Shown piece by piece: positions 14,721 to 23,204 of a DNA stretch of 32,420 nucleotides (position 1 is its first letter; every line of letters begins with the position of its first letter). Under the pieces are notes generated by a model. That model saw only the letters and a program-made list of their open reading frames with translations. It was not told where the DNA came from and searched no databases. The stretch is from Anaerobranca gottschalkii DSM 13577 (lineage in GTDB: Bacteria > Bacillota > Proteinivoracia > Proteinivoracales > Proteinivoracaceae): NCBI RefSeq assembly GCF_900111575.1, contig NZ_FOIF01000024.1:1-32420 (forward strand), written 5' to 3'. The translations under genes were made by a program, and so were the position numbers.

Positions 14721-15569
14721 GTGAGTGTTTTGGTTAAAATTAGGCAAGGGTTAGAAACCTTTAGTCCGTCAGAACAAAAGTTAGGTAAATTTATATTAGA
14801 AAATTCCCAAGAAGTTTTAAATATGCCTATAACAAAATTGGCAGATCAAAGTGGAGTTAGTGAGGCTACAATAGTCAGGTTTTGTAGAACTTTAGAGTTA
14901 AAGGGTTATCAAGAACTAAAAATAGCTTTATCTACTGAAATAGCAAAGCCCTTAGAAGAACAACAAATAAGATATGAATATATTGAAAGGAATGATTCGA
15001 TTGAAAATATAATTCATAAAATTTCTTTGGGAAATTATATAGCTATTCAAGATACGTTGAAAGTTTTAGATCATCAACAAATGGAAGAGGCAATAGAATT
15101 GATTCATAAAGCTGAAAAGGTATATATATATGGTGTCGGTGCTTCTTCTGTGGTTGGGTTAGATCTGCAATATAAATTTATGAGGATCAATATTCCTACA
15201 TTTATGTATTTTGATTCCCATATACAGCTAACATCTGCAGTTCATATTAAAAAGGGTGATGTAGTGATTGGAATTTCAAATTCGGGGAGAACAAAGGAAA
15301 TTATTGAAGTTTTGGCAATTGCTAAAGAGCAAGGTGCTGACACGATTGTTATTACACAATATGGTGACTCTCCCATTTTAGAAGTTGCTGATGTTAAGCT
15401 GTTTACAGCTTCAGTAGAAAACAATTTTAGAAGTGCAGCTATGGCATCTCGCATTGCTCAGTTAAATATTATAGATTGTATATATATTGGCTTAGCATGT
15501 AAAAGATATGATGAAGTAATAGGACATTTAAATAAAACAAGGGAACTATTAGAATACAAAAAAAGATAA
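14721..15569 (+). CDS. murR: RpiR-family regulator with SIS domain, MurR-like
   Basis: A 282-aa regulator with an N-terminal HTH_6 domain (residues 1-77; ITKLADQSGVSEATIVRFCRTLELKGYQELK) and a C-terminal sugar isomerase (SIS) domain (about 115-245; YIYGVGASS, then GISNSGRTKEI). SIS regulators sense sugar phosphates; MurR of E. coli responds to MurNAc-6-P. Its place between murK and murQ makes MurNAc-6-P or GlcNAc-6-P the likely signal. It starts at GTG 14721 after GAAGAGGTGA. It probably regulates its own operon through the repeated element at 13693-13749, and perhaps nagBA as well. Confidence 0.88.
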   Translation: MSVLVKIRQGLETFSPSEQKLGKFILENSQEVLNMPITKLADQSGVSEATIVRFCRTLELKGYQELKIALSTEIAKPLEEQQIRYEYIERNDSIENIIHKISLGNYIAIQDTLKVLDHQQMEEAIELIHKAEKVYIYGVGASSVVGLDLQYKFMRINIPTFMYFDSHIQLTSAVHIKKGDVVIGISNSGRTKEIIEVLAIAKEQGADTIVITQYGDSPILEVADVKLFTASVENNFRSAAMASRIAQLNIIDCIYIGLACKRYDEVIGHLNKTRELLEYKKR

Positions 15570-15585
15570 AAAGGGGGTGGAGTTA

Positions 15586-16548
15586 TTGCTACAAGAAATT
15601 AGTAATTTGTTAACAGAACAAGTAAATGAAAATACAAAGGATATAGATAAAAAATCAACCCTCGAAGTTCTAGAGTTGATAAATAGTGAAGATAAAAAAG
15701 TTGCTTATGCTGTAGAAGAGCAATTGCCTAAAATAGCTAAAGTTATTGATAAAATAGTTACAATGATTAAAAAAAATGGGAGAATAATTTATGTGGGAGC
15801 AGGAACTAGTGGAAGAATTGCAATACTAGATGCAGCTGAATGTCCACCGACATTTGGCACTCCTCCCGAACTGGTTATGGGAATAATAGCAGGAGGAGAA
15901 AAGGCTCTAACTCAAGCTATTGAAGGTGTAGAAGACTGTAAGGAAGAAGCAGTAAAACAATTAGAAGAAATAAATTTAAATCCAAAAGATGTTGTTATAG
16001 GTTTAGCTGCCAGTGGTAGAACACCTTATGTATTAGGAGCAATAGAATATGCTAAAAGTTTAGGTTGTTATACAGTAGGTATAAGTTGTACCCAAAATTC
16101 TCTTTTGAGCAGATTAGCTGATGATGGAATAGAAGTAATAGTTGGACCTGAGGTTGTATCTGGTTCTACAAGATTAAAAGCAGGAACTGCTCAAAAAATG
16201 GTTTTGAATATGATTTCGACAACTACAATGATTTTACTAGGTAAAGTCTATGGTAATTTAATGGTAGATGTACAACCAAGTAACTTAAAGTTAAAGGAAA
16301 GGGCAAAAAAAATAGTGATGGAATCAACAGGAATTGATTACAAGAAAGCTGAGGAAATTTTAGAATCTGTCAACTTTAATATTAAATTAGCTATAATTAT
16401 GGTTAAAACTGGTTGTAACAAGGATATTGCTGAAGAATTACTAGAAGAATCAGAAGGATTTATTCATAAAGCATTGTTTATTTATAAAAATAAGAGAAAG
16501 GGGGGAAAAAATGAGAGTATTAATGGTATGTTCAGGTGGTATGTCTAG
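15586..16548 (+). CDS. murQ: N-acetylmuramic acid 6-phosphate etherase
   Basis: MurQ cleaves the lactyl ether of MurNAc-6-P to GlcNAc-6-P and D-lactate. The 320-aa protein has the N-terminal TEQVNENTKDID motif, a SIS fold with GAGTSGRIAILDAAECPPTFG (71-91), catalytic Glu85 and Glu116 (in IEGVEDC), GLAASGRTPYV and the GSTRLKAGTAQK signature near the middle. A GTG at 15577 is inside the site AAGGGGGTGG, so TTG at 15586 is the start. The last 38 bases overlap the EIIB gene in another frame, adding a short tail (NESINGMFRWYV) probably not needed for activity. MurQ here implies that MurNAc from peptidoglycan is used. Confidence 0.95.
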   Translation: MLQEISNLLTEQVNENTKDIDKKSTLEVLELINSEDKKVAYAVEEQLPKIAKVIDKIVTMIKKNGRIIYVGAGTSGRIAILDAAECPPTFGTPPELVMGIIAGGEKALTQAIEGVEDCKEEAVKQLEEINLNPKDVVIGLAASGRTPYVLGAIEYAKSLGCYTVGISCTQNSLLSRLADDGIEVIVGPEVVSGSTRLKAGTAQKMVLNMISTTTMILLGKVYGNLMVDVQPSNLKLKERAKKIVMESTGIDYKKAEEILESVNFNIKLAIIMVKTGCNKDIAEELLEESEGFIHKALFIYKNKRKGGKNESINGMFRWYV

Positions 16549-16819
16549 TGCTATAGTTGTAAAAGCCATAGAAAAGGAAGCTAAAGCTCAAGGTATTGAA
16601 ATGGTTGTTAAAGCAGTAGGAACTGGAGAGTTTGAAGATGAAGCAAAAAATGGTTGGGATGTTTTACTAGTTGCACCACAAGTTAGACATAGAATGCCAG
16701 TATTTGAAGGTGTAGCTAAAGAATTAAACTTACCTATAGCTGTAATTTCACCACAAGGGTATAGTCCATTGGGAGGAAAAATAGTTCTAGAGGAAATTAA
16801 GAAATTAAAAAAAATGTAA
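16511..16819 (+). CDS. chbB: PTS EIIB component, lactose/cellobiose/chitobiose family
   Basis: A 102-aa cytosolic phosphocarrier. The phosphorylated cysteine is Cys7 in the P-loop-like MVCSGGMSSA. It accepts phosphate from EIIA and gives it to the sugar bound by EIIC. The family (Lac family IIB) includes ChbB and CelA. Its start lies within the end of murQ, 38 bases before the murQ stop, behind AAAGGGGGG, so translation is probably coupled. Separate IIB, IIC and IIA proteins and the chbG and GH4 genes nearby suggest a beta-linked amino-sugar disaccharide as substrate. Confidence 0.92.
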   Translation: MRVLMVCSGGMSSAIVVKAIEKEAKAQGIEMVVKAVGTGEFEDEAKNGWDVLLVAPQVRHRMPVFEGVAKELNLPIAVISPQGYSPLGGKIVLEEIKKLKKM

Positions 16820-16833
16820 GGGGGAGTTACTTA

Positions 16834-18120
16834 ATGAATGCTTTTTTCACATTTTTGGAGAAAGTCTTGATGCCACCTATGACGAAACTTTCTGAACAAA
16901 GACATTTACGGGCAATAAGAGACGGTATTATCTCAACTATACCTTTAATAATTATTGGTAGTTTCTTTTTGATTTTTGCATTTCCACCAATACCTGCTTT
17001 GGCAGATATGGTAGCACCTCATATAGGTAAAATATTGTATCCATTTAGATTGACGATGGGTTTAATGGCCCTCTATGCTTCTTACGGAATCGGTTATAGT
17101 TTAGCTAAATCCTATAAAATTGACGGTGTTTCTGGTGGAGTGCTAGCGATGACTGCTTTTATACTGACCTCTCTACCAGTGGCTGTTGATGGACATGGTT
17201 GGGTATTACCGATAGCTAATTTAGGTGGGGCAGGCATGTTTGTAGCTATAATTATGTCAATATTTGCAGTAGAAATTTTAAGGTTAACAAAAGAGAAAAA
17301 TTTAATGATAAAAATGCCTGAAGGTGTACCAGATTCAGTAGCCAGATCATTTGAAGCACTGATTCCAGCAGCAATTGTAATTGTTTCAATTTGGATTATT
17401 AGACATCTTTTGGATTTTAATATTCAAGCTTTTATTATGGATTTATTTAAACCATTAGTTACAGCTGGGAATACGCTGCCAGGTGTTTTAGTGCCAATAT
17501 TATTAATCACTTTATTATGGGCAGCGGGAATTCATGGCGTATCTGTAGTTGGTGCAATAGCTAGACCGATTTGGTTAGCTTTATTAGATGCAAATGTTGA
17601 GGCAGCGGCAGCTGGTGAAGCATTACCGGCGATTGCTCCAGAGCCTTTCTTCCAATGGTTTGTATGGATAGGAGGTTCTGGTGCTACAATAGGTTTAGTA
17701 TTTTGGATGATTTTCTCAAAGTCTAAATATCTTAAAAATATAGGAAGAGCTTCTTTGTTACCTGGGATTTGTAACATTAACGAACCAGTAATTTTCGGTG
17801 TGCCAATAATGTTAAATCCAATTTTAGCTATCCCCTTTATTGTTGGACCTCTAATTACCGGAACTTTAACCTATTTTGCAATGTATTTTAACTTAATTGC
17901 CAGACCTAGTGTTATTCCACCTTGGACACTACCTGCTCCTATTGGTGCTTATTTAGCAACAGGCGGAGATTGGAAGGCAGTAGTTATGGTGTTTATTAAT
18001 ATAGCAATTATGATGGCAATATATTATCCATTCTTTAAAGCTTATGAGAAAAAAATGTTAAAAGAGGAAAAGGTTAATACAGAAGAGGAAACTATAGTTT
18101 CTAAAAGTCAAACTGCATAA
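16834..18120 (+). CDS. chbC: PTS EIIC permease, lactose/cellobiose/chitobiose family
   Basis: The membrane permease of the system, 428 aa with about ten hydrophobic segments. Family features include the N-terminal RHLRAIRDGIISTIPLIIIGS, the loop PEGVPDSVARSFEALIPA, AAGIHGVSVVGAIARPIW and the substrate-site region PGICNINEPVIFGVPIMLNP, whose NEP motif is typical of cellobiose/chitobiose EIIC. It starts 15 bases after EIIB behind AAGGGGGAG. The sugar cannot be decided from the sequence: chitobiose is the default, and a GlcNAc-MurNAc disaccharide is possible given murQ in the operon. The EIIA gene is separated from it by a strong hairpin. Confidence 0.93.
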   Translation: MNAFFTFLEKVLMPPMTKLSEQRHLRAIRDGIISTIPLIIIGSFFLIFAFPPIPALADMVAPHIGKILYPFRLTMGLMALYASYGIGYSLAKSYKIDGVSGGVLAMTAFILTSLPVAVDGHGWVLPIANLGGAGMFVAIIMSIFAVEILRLTKEKNLMIKMPEGVPDSVARSFEALIPAAIVIVSIWIIRHLLDFNIQAFIMDLFKPLVTAGNTLPGVLVPILLITLLWAAGIHGVSVVGAIARPIWLALLDANVEAAAAGEALPAIAPEPFFQWFVWIGGSGATIGLVFWMIFSKSKYLKNIGRASLLPGICNINEPVIFGVPIMLNPILAIPFIVGPLITGTLTYFAMYFNLIARPSVIPPWTLPAPIGAYLATGGDWKAVVMVFINIAIMMAIYYPFFKAYEKKMLKEEKVNTEEETIVSKSQTA

Positions 18121-18153
18121 AAGATAGCACCGAGTAAACTCGGTGCTATCTTT
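18120..18153 (+). other. strong intra-operon RNA hairpin between EIIC and EIIA
   Basis: A perfect 15-bp stem, AAAGATAGCACCGAG (18120-18134) with CTCGGTGCTATCTTT (18139-18153), closing a TAAA loop. It is followed by AAAAAGC and not by a T run, so it is a poor full terminator. It may be a partial terminator, an mRNA 3'-end stabiliser or a processing site. It starts at the chbC stop codon and lies 59 bases before chbA. Confidence 0.8.
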
Positions 18154-18212
18154 AAAAAGCTGGGAAAGATCCTGTTTTTAAGGATAGTTATTTAACAAGA
18201 GGAGGAGTTAAA

Positions 18213-18548
18213 TTGGAGGAAAAAGTAATTTTTGAAATAATTCTTCATGCAGGAAATGCCCGGGCAGAGGCATATGAAGCATTAAAGTGGGCTGAACAAG
18301 GTGAGTTTGACAAAAGTAAAGAACATATGAGAAAAAGTGATGTTGAGATTGGTATTGCCCATAAAGCTCAGACAGATATGATACAAAAAGAAGTGGCAGG
18401 AGAAAAAATAGATATATCACTTTTATTTGTTCATGCTCAGGATCATCTGATGACTGCAATCGCTGAAAAAACTTTGATAGAAAATCTAGTTAAGATGCAT
18501 GAGAAGTTTAAAAAATTAGAGGAAAGGTTAGGGGGTAATGATGAATAA
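18213..18548 (+). CDS. chbA: PTS EIIA component, lactose/cellobiose/chitobiose family
   Basis: A 111-aa helical phosphocarrier that moves phosphate from HPr to EIIB. The family motif is clear: LLFVHAQDHLMTA with His74 as the likely phosphorylated residue, and the N-terminal ILHAGNARAEAYEALKWAEQG. It begins at a TTG (18213) behind AGAGGAGGAG; no ATG is better placed. It follows the hairpin at 18120-18153 and overlaps the GH4 gene by 8 bases. With EIIB and EIIC it makes a complete three-protein sugar-specific unit; general EI and HPr must be encoded elsewhere. Confidence 0.93.
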   Translation: MEEKVIFEIILHAGNARAEAYEALKWAEQGEFDKSKEHMRKSDVEIGIAHKAQTDMIQKEVAGEKIDISLLFVHAQDHLMTAIAEKTLIENLVKMHEKFKKLEERLGGNDE

Positions 18549-19854
18549 ATTATTGAAAATAGCAGTTATAGGTGGAGGGAGTAGCTATACACCAGAGATA
18601 ATAGAAGGTTTTATTAAAAGGGCAAATGAATTACCAGTAAAAGAGATTTGGTTAGTAGATATTAAAGAGGGAGAAGAAAAATTAAATATAGTGGGAAAAC
18701 TTGCCCAAAGGATGATAGAAAAAGCAAAGTTAGATACTAAAGTTTTTTTAACCTTAAATAGAAGAGAAGCTTTAAAGGATGCAGACTTTGTTATAACTCA
18801 GTTTAGGGTTGGTGGTTTAGAGGCGAGACTTAGAGATGAAGAATTTCCATTAAAATATGGTGTAATAGGTCAAGAAACAACTGGACCTGGTGGTTTTGCA
18901 AAAGCTTTAAGAACTATTCCTGTTATTCTAGACATTTGTAAAGATATTGAGGAATTAGCACCAAGGGCATGGTTAATTAACTTTACTAACCCGGCAGGTA
19001 TTATAACAGAAACTATTAGTAAATATACTAAGGTGAAAACAATTGGATTATGTAATGTTCCAATAACTATGGAGATGACTATATCAAAATTACTTGAAGT
19101 AGATAAAAAAGATATATTTGTCGAATTTATAGGTTTAAATCATTTAGTATGGGGAAAAAGAGTTTTGTTGCGAGGAGAAGATATTACTGAAAGAATTATA
19201 AAAACAATGTTAGATGGAAGTCAGCTGAATATGAAAAATATTCCTGATCTTAAATGGGATAGAGAATTTGTAAAAAATCTTGGGATGATACCCTGTCCTT
19301 ACCATAGGTATTATTATATGAGCGATTTATTACTAAAAGAACAACAAAGTTCTCTTTCTCAAAAAGGAAAAGGTAGTAGGGCTCAACAAGTAATGGAAAT
19401 AGAAAAGAAGTTATTTGAAATTTATAAAGATGAAAACTTAGATGAAAAACCAAAGGAACTAGAAAAAAGAGGAGGTGCTTATTATTCTGATGCAGCGGTT
19501 TCATTAATAAGTGCAATTTATAATGATAAAAAGGAAATACATGTTGTTAATGTAAAAAACAATGGTACAATTTCCTTTTTGCCAGATGATGCTATAATTG
19601 AAACAAATTGTGTCGTGGGTAATAATGGTGCAGTGCCGTTAATTTTTGGTGATGTTCCTAAAGAAATAGTAGGTTTAATAAATCAAGTTAAGATTTATGA
19701 ATCATTAGCAATCGAAGCAGGGGTAACAGGAGATAAAGATAAAGCTGTAATGGCTTTAGTTAATCACCCCTTGGTTTTATCAGTTGAAAAAGCGAGGAAG
19801 TTAGTTGATGAATTATTAAATATTAATAAACAATATTTACCTCAATTTAAATAA
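18541..19854 (+). CDS. chbF: GH4 family 6-phospho-glycosidase, ChbF/LicH-like
   Basis: GH4 enzymes use NAD+ and Mn2+ to hydrolyse phosphorylated disaccharides by an oxidation-elimination route. In the 437-aa protein the Rossmann loop is [10 protein letters not shown] (10-19), followed by [18 protein letters not shown] and NFTNPAG. The metal ligands are Cys171 in CNVP and His201 in GLNHLVWG. The CNVP form is typical of the 6-phospho-beta-glucosidase/ChbF branch, against CDMP in alpha-glucosidases such as GlvA at 27648. The second of two adjacent ATGs (18541) has better spacing from GGGGG. Context predicts chitobiose-6-P after ChbG deacetylation, or a MurNAc-containing phospho-disaccharide. Confidence 0.85.
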   Translation: MNKLLKIAVIGGGSSYTPEIIEGFIKRANELPVKEIWLVDIKEGEEKLNIVGKLAQRMIEKAKLDTKVFLTLNRREALKDADFVITQFRVGGLEARLRDEEFPLKYGVIGQETTGPGGFAKALRTIPVILDICKDIEELAPRAWLINFTNPAGIITETISKYTKVKTIGLCNVPITMEMTISKLLEVDKKDIFVEFIGLNHLVWGKRVLLRGEDITERIIKTMLDGSQLNMKNIPDLKWDREFVKNLGMIPCPYHRYYYMSDLLLKEQQSSLSQKGKGSRAQQVMEIEKKLFEIYKDENLDEKPKELEKRGGAYYSDAAVSLISAIYNDKKEIHVVNVKNNGTISFLPDDAIIETNCVVGNNGAVPLIFGDVPKEIVGLINQVKIYESLAIEAGVTGDKDKAVMALVNHPLVLSVEKARKLVDELLNINKQYLPQFK

Positions 19855-19867
19855 TGGGGGATTACAA

Positions 19868-20629
19868 ATGTTAAAATTAATAGTTAATGCAGATGATTTT
19901 GGACTTACAAAGGGTTGTAATGAAGGGATAATTAAATCTATAAAAGAAGGAATTGTAACAAATACAACAATTATGATTAACATGCCGTTGGCGGAAGAAG
20001 CTATAAATTTAGCTAAAAGTAATGGAATAGAACAATTAGGGATTCACTTCAATTTGACTTGTGGCAAACCAATTTCTACCGATGTCTTAAGTCTTATTGA
20101 TGATCAAGGTGCCTTTTATAAAAGGTTTGCAATTCTTAAAGAAAAGATGAATTTAGAAGAAGTGGAAAAGGAATTGAGAGCTCAGTTGACAAAATTTAAA
20201 TCTACTGGTGTAAAATTAACACATATTGACAGTCATCATCATATCCATATGTATCCAGGTGTAGCTGAAATAATTGCCGATATTGCTTTAGAGGAAAAGG
20301 TTCCATTACGTAATGCAAATGAATATGTAAATAAAATTGTTAAGGAAAAAAGAATTCTTACTACAGAGTATTTTAGTATGGATTTTTATGATAAGAAGGT
20401 TACACTAGAAAATTTGAAAGCAATAATAAGTAATAGAAAAGATGGAATTTTGGAGATTATGACTCATCCAGCTCTAATAGATAATGAATTGTTATCTTTG
20501 AGTTCCTATACCTATCCAAGGGAAAAAGAATTAGAAATTCTAATGTCAGAAGAAATTAAATTATGGTTAAATGAGCACAAAATAGAACTAATTAGATTTG
20601 AGGATATACGAGATGGAAAAATTGGTTAA
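19868..20629 (+). CDS. chbG: YdjC/ChbG-family deacetylase
   Basis: ChbG removes one acetyl group from chitobiose-6-phosphate (and chitotriose-6-P); in E. coli this is required for induction and cleavage by ChbF. The 253-aa protein shows the family metal motif VNADDFGLT (6-14, with Asp9 and Asp10), GIHFNLTCG, and THIDSHHHIHMYPG with the metal-binding His residues. MTHPALID near the C-terminus is also conserved. It lies 13 bases after the GH4 gene and overlaps anmK by 17 bases. Its presence is the best evidence that the PTS imports an N-acetylated disaccharide and not cellobiose. Confidence 0.9.
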   Translation: MLKLIVNADDFGLTKGCNEGIIKSIKEGIVTNTTIMINMPLAEEAINLAKSNGIEQLGIHFNLTCGKPISTDVLSLIDDQGAFYKRFAILKEKMNLEEVEKELRAQLTKFKSTGVKLTHIDSHHHIHMYPGVAEIIADIALEEKVPLRNANEYVNKIVKEKRILTTEYFSMDFYDKKVTLENLKAIISNRKDGILEIMTHPALIDNELLSLSSYTYPREKELEILMSEEIKLWLNEHKIELIRFEDIRDGKIG

Positions 20630-21773
20630 GTTGTATAATAAGAAGGAAAAATTAATAATAGGTTTAATGTCTGGAACTTCATTAGATGGAATAGACGCTG
20701 CTTTAGTAAGAGTTAAAAATAGTGGGTTAGATACTGAAATAGAATTAATTGGTTTTGAAACTTTTCCATATACTTCGGAAGAAAGAAATGAAATAAATAA
20801 AGCGTGTTCTGTTTCTGAGTCAAATGTGGAGTTAATATGTCAACTTAATTTTTATTTAGGGAAGAAATTTGGAGAAGCAGCTATTTCTATTGCGAAAAAA
20901 TGTAATATTAAACTAGACAGAATTGATCTTGTGGGTTCCCATGGACAGACAATATATCATATACCTCAAAACAGTACGTTGCAAATAGGTGAACCCAGTG
21001 TGATTAAGGAAATGACGGGAATAACTACTGTGGCTGATTTTAGGGTTATGGATGTAGCGGCTGGCGGCCATGGTGCTCCTTTGGTTCCATATACGGAGTA
21101 CTTACTATACAGAAATTCAGAAAAGACTATAGCACTACAGAATATCGGAGGTATAGGGAATGTAACAATCCTTCCTAAAATGTGTAATGTATCTGATGTA
21201 ATTGCATTTGATACAGGGCCTGGGAATATGATGATAGATACTTGTATAGAAATTATGACTGATGGAGAGAAAAATTATGATGAAAATGGAATTATCGCTT
21301 CTAAAGGTAAATTAAATAGTGAATTGTTAGATGAGTTAATGTCAATACCTATAATTAAAGCTAAACCACCAAAAACTACAGGGAGAGAGCAGTTTGGTAA
21401 GGACTTTACTGTAAAAATGATAAATAAATATAGAGAGAAAGGTGTAACTTTTGAAGATATAGTAAACACATTTACAAGGTTTACTGTAAAATCTATAGCT
21501 TATAATTATAATTTGTATTTAAAAGATTTAGTTATAGATGAAGTTGTTGTAAGTGGTGGAGGAAGTTATAATCCTATTATTATGCAAATGCTAAAAGAGG
21601 AACTATATTATACTAAAGTATTTACACAAGAAGAAAAGGGTTATAGAAGTGATGCTAAAGAAGCGATTGCCTTTGCTATTTTAGCCAATGAAAGTATATC
21701 AGGAAATCTTAACAATTTACCTTTAGTAACTGGTGCAAAGAAAGCAGTGATTTTAGGTAAAATAATACCTTAA
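20613..21773 (+). CDS. anmK: anhydro-N-acetylmuramic acid kinase
   Basis: AnmK opens and phosphorylates 1,6-anhydro-MurNAc with ATP, yielding MurNAc-6-P for MurQ. In the 386-aa protein the ASKHA motifs are intact: GLMSGTSLDGIDAAL near residue 17, SHGQT, TLQIGEP, the catalytic Asp segment TTVADFRVMDVAAGGHGAPLVP, NIGGIGNVT, AFDTGPGNMMID and VVSGGGSYNP. The ATG at 20613 follows TGAGGATA; the longer TTG frame (20598) has no such site. Anhydro-MurNAc comes only from lytic transglycosylases, which in Firmicutes are best known from sporulation (SpoIID) and germination (SleB). The gene thus hints at recycling of wall made or broken during the spore cycle. Confidence 0.95.
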   Translation: MEKLVKLYNKKEKLIIGLMSGTSLDGIDAALVRVKNSGLDTEIELIGFETFPYTSEERNEINKACSVSESNVELICQLNFYLGKKFGEAAISIAKKCNIKLDRIDLVGSHGQTIYHIPQNSTLQIGEPSVIKEMTGITTVADFRVMDVAAGGHGAPLVPYTEYLLYRNSEKTIALQNIGGIGNVTILPKMCNVSDVIAFDTGPGNMMIDTCIEIMTDGEKNYDENGIIASKGKLNSELLDELMSIPIIKAKPPKTTGREQFGKDFTVKMINKYREKGVTFEDIVNTFTRFTVKSIAYNYNLYLKDLVIDEVVVSGGGSYNPIIMQMLKEELYYTKVFTQEEKGYRSDAKEAIAFAILANESISGNLNNLPLVTGAKKAVILGKIIP

Positions 21774-21777
21774 TCAT

Positions 21778-21808
21778 ACTCCCAAATATTTAGGGAGTTC
21801 TTTTTTTT
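21778..21808 (+). terminator. intrinsic terminator of the murK-anmK operon
   Basis: ACTCCC (21778-21783) with GGGAGT (21793-21798), then C and a run of eight T. Confidence 0.85.
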
Positions 21809-21862
21809 AGATCTCCAAAGATATATAATAAACATAAAAACTGCTTTTCAAGGAGGCTAAAT

Positions 21863-22216
21863 ATGTATAACGAAAAATTCTGGTTATCTTTAGAGAAGTT
21901 AGTTAAAGAAAGTGAAATTGTAATAGATAGGCCTAAGGGAAGTAGGCATCCAAGGTTAAAAGAAATAGTTTATGAAGTTGATTATGGTTATTTAAAAGGG
22001 ACTTCTTCTGGGGATGGAGAAGGAATAGACCTTTGGTTAGGTTCTGATAAAGATAAAAAATTAGATGCAATAATGTGTACAGTAGACCTAGATAAAAAAG
22101 ATACTGAAATAAAATTGCTAATTGGTTGTACAGAAAGGGAAAAAGAAAAGATATATACTTTTCACAATCAATTGGATTTTATTGGGGGAATATTAGTAAG
22201 ACGATGGGATAAGTAA
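21863..22216 (+). CDS. small inorganic pyrophosphatase-like protein
   Basis: A 117-aa protein with an IDRPKGSRHPRLKEIVYEVDYGYLKGT region followed by SSGDGEGIDLWLG. This resembles the core of family I soluble pyrophosphatases (DYGYI..T.SGDGDPxDV), with Asp residues in similar places. It is much shorter than a normal pyrophosphatase (about 170-180 aa) and lacks an obvious third metal-site segment (typically 'DxKL'). Similar short proteins are often annotated as pyrophosphatase in clostridia. Whether this one is a true pyrophosphatase is uncertain. It is preceded by AAGGAGG and stands alone after the anmK terminator. Confidence 0.7.
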   Translation: MYNEKFWLSLEKLVKESEIVIDRPKGSRHPRLKEIVYEVDYGYLKGTSSGDGEGIDLWLGSDKDKKLDAIMCTVDLDKKDTEIKLLIGCTEREKEKIYTFHNQLDFIGGILVRRWDK

Positions 22217-22302
22217 AAAGTTTATAATTTGTTTATTGTTAATTAAGGTAATTAACTATATTATATTAATAAAGAAAAAGTTGCTACATAGGGGGAGAAG
22301 AG

Positions 22303-22941
22303 ATGAATAATAGAATAACAAAGGAAGGGCTTGTAAGTTTATCCTATTTACTGTTAATTCCAGGGTTGAAACTGATTTATTTTTTTCTTAATCGGATACC
22401 TAGACCTGCCACCAGTGTATTGACACCTGTTGATAATTATATTCCCTTTATACCTGTATTTGTAGTTCCTTATGTGATTTTTTATCCCTTTGTTTTATTA
22501 GGTTTAATATATCTATTTAAAAATAATAGGGAAGTGTATATCCATACTATTAAAGCTTATTCCCTTGGCTTAGTTGTGTGTTATCTAACTTATCTATTCT
22601 TTCAGACAACTATGCCTAGACCGGAAGTTACTGGAAATGATATATTTTCAAAAATAGTAGCTTGGATATACTATATAGACGAACCTTATAATGCATTGCC
22701 AAGTATCCATGTTTTGGGAACAATGATTACAATGTTAGGTTTAAAAGAGGGGAAATATAGTAATCTCCTGATTAATCTTTTAGGTTGGTCAATTATACTT
22801 TCAACTGTTTTTATAAAACAGCATGGGATATTAGATGTAATAGCTGCCTTAGTTTTATGTCACTTTGTATTTAACACATTTACAAGTACAGAAACAGTTG
22901 GGGAAGATGTTCCTGTTAGAATAGGTAATAAAGGAATGTAA
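22303..22941 (+). CDS. PAP2-type membrane phosphatase family protein
   Basis: A 212-aa protein with about five or six membrane segments. The PAP2 signatures are partly kept: RPEVTG (motif 1 end), NALPSIHVLG (motif 2, PSxH) and KQHGILDVIAA (motif 3, with His and Asp). Motif 2 reads PSIH where the classical form is PSGH, as in the inositol-phosphorylceramide-synthase/PAP2_3-like branch. Probable role: dephosphorylating a lipid phosphate or transferring a head group at the membrane. ATG 22303 follows GGGGGAG. A terminator follows the stop codon, so it ends a transcription unit; nothing in the neighbourhood tells the substrate. Confidence 0.8.
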   Translation: MNNRITKEGLVSLSYLLLIPGLKLIYFFLNRIPRPATSVLTPVDNYIPFIPVFVVPYVIFYPFVLLGLIYLFKNNREVYIHTIKAYSLGLVVCYLTYLFFQTTMPRPEVTGNDIFSKIVAWIYYIDEPYNALPSIHVLGTMITMLGLKEGKYSNLLINLLGWSIILSTVFIKQHGILDVIAALVLCHFVFNTFTSTETVGEDVPVRIGNKGM

Positions 22942-22947
22942 AAAAAG

Positions 22948-22972
22948 AAGACCTCGTGGAGGTCTTTTTTTA
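22948..22972 (+). terminator. intrinsic terminator after the PAP2 gene
   Basis: AGACCTC (22949-22955), loop GTG, GAGGTCT (22959-22965), then a run of T. Confidence 0.88.
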
Positions 22973-23081
22973 GTACCTTTTTTGTACCAATTAAATTCTA
23001 AAGATAGTAATAATCAGACGAAATAATAGATAACCACGAATTTTGGTTTTAATTTTTTTAATGCCAATTTTCCAAAATAGG

Positions 23082-23110
23082 TTGACACATAATATATTCT
23101 TTAGTACAAT
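23082..23110 (+). promoter_or_regulatory. promoter of the symporter gene
   Basis: TTGACA (23082-23087), 17 bases, TACAAT (23105-23110): close to consensus, leaving a leader of about 90 bases with no clear structure. Confidence 0.8.
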
Positions 23111-23204
23111 AAATCATAAAAGTAAAAAGGTTGTTTATTTAAAATAAAATATATATTCATGCAATTGATTTTATTTTTTATTAATCAGATGGGGAGGAAT
23201 GAGA

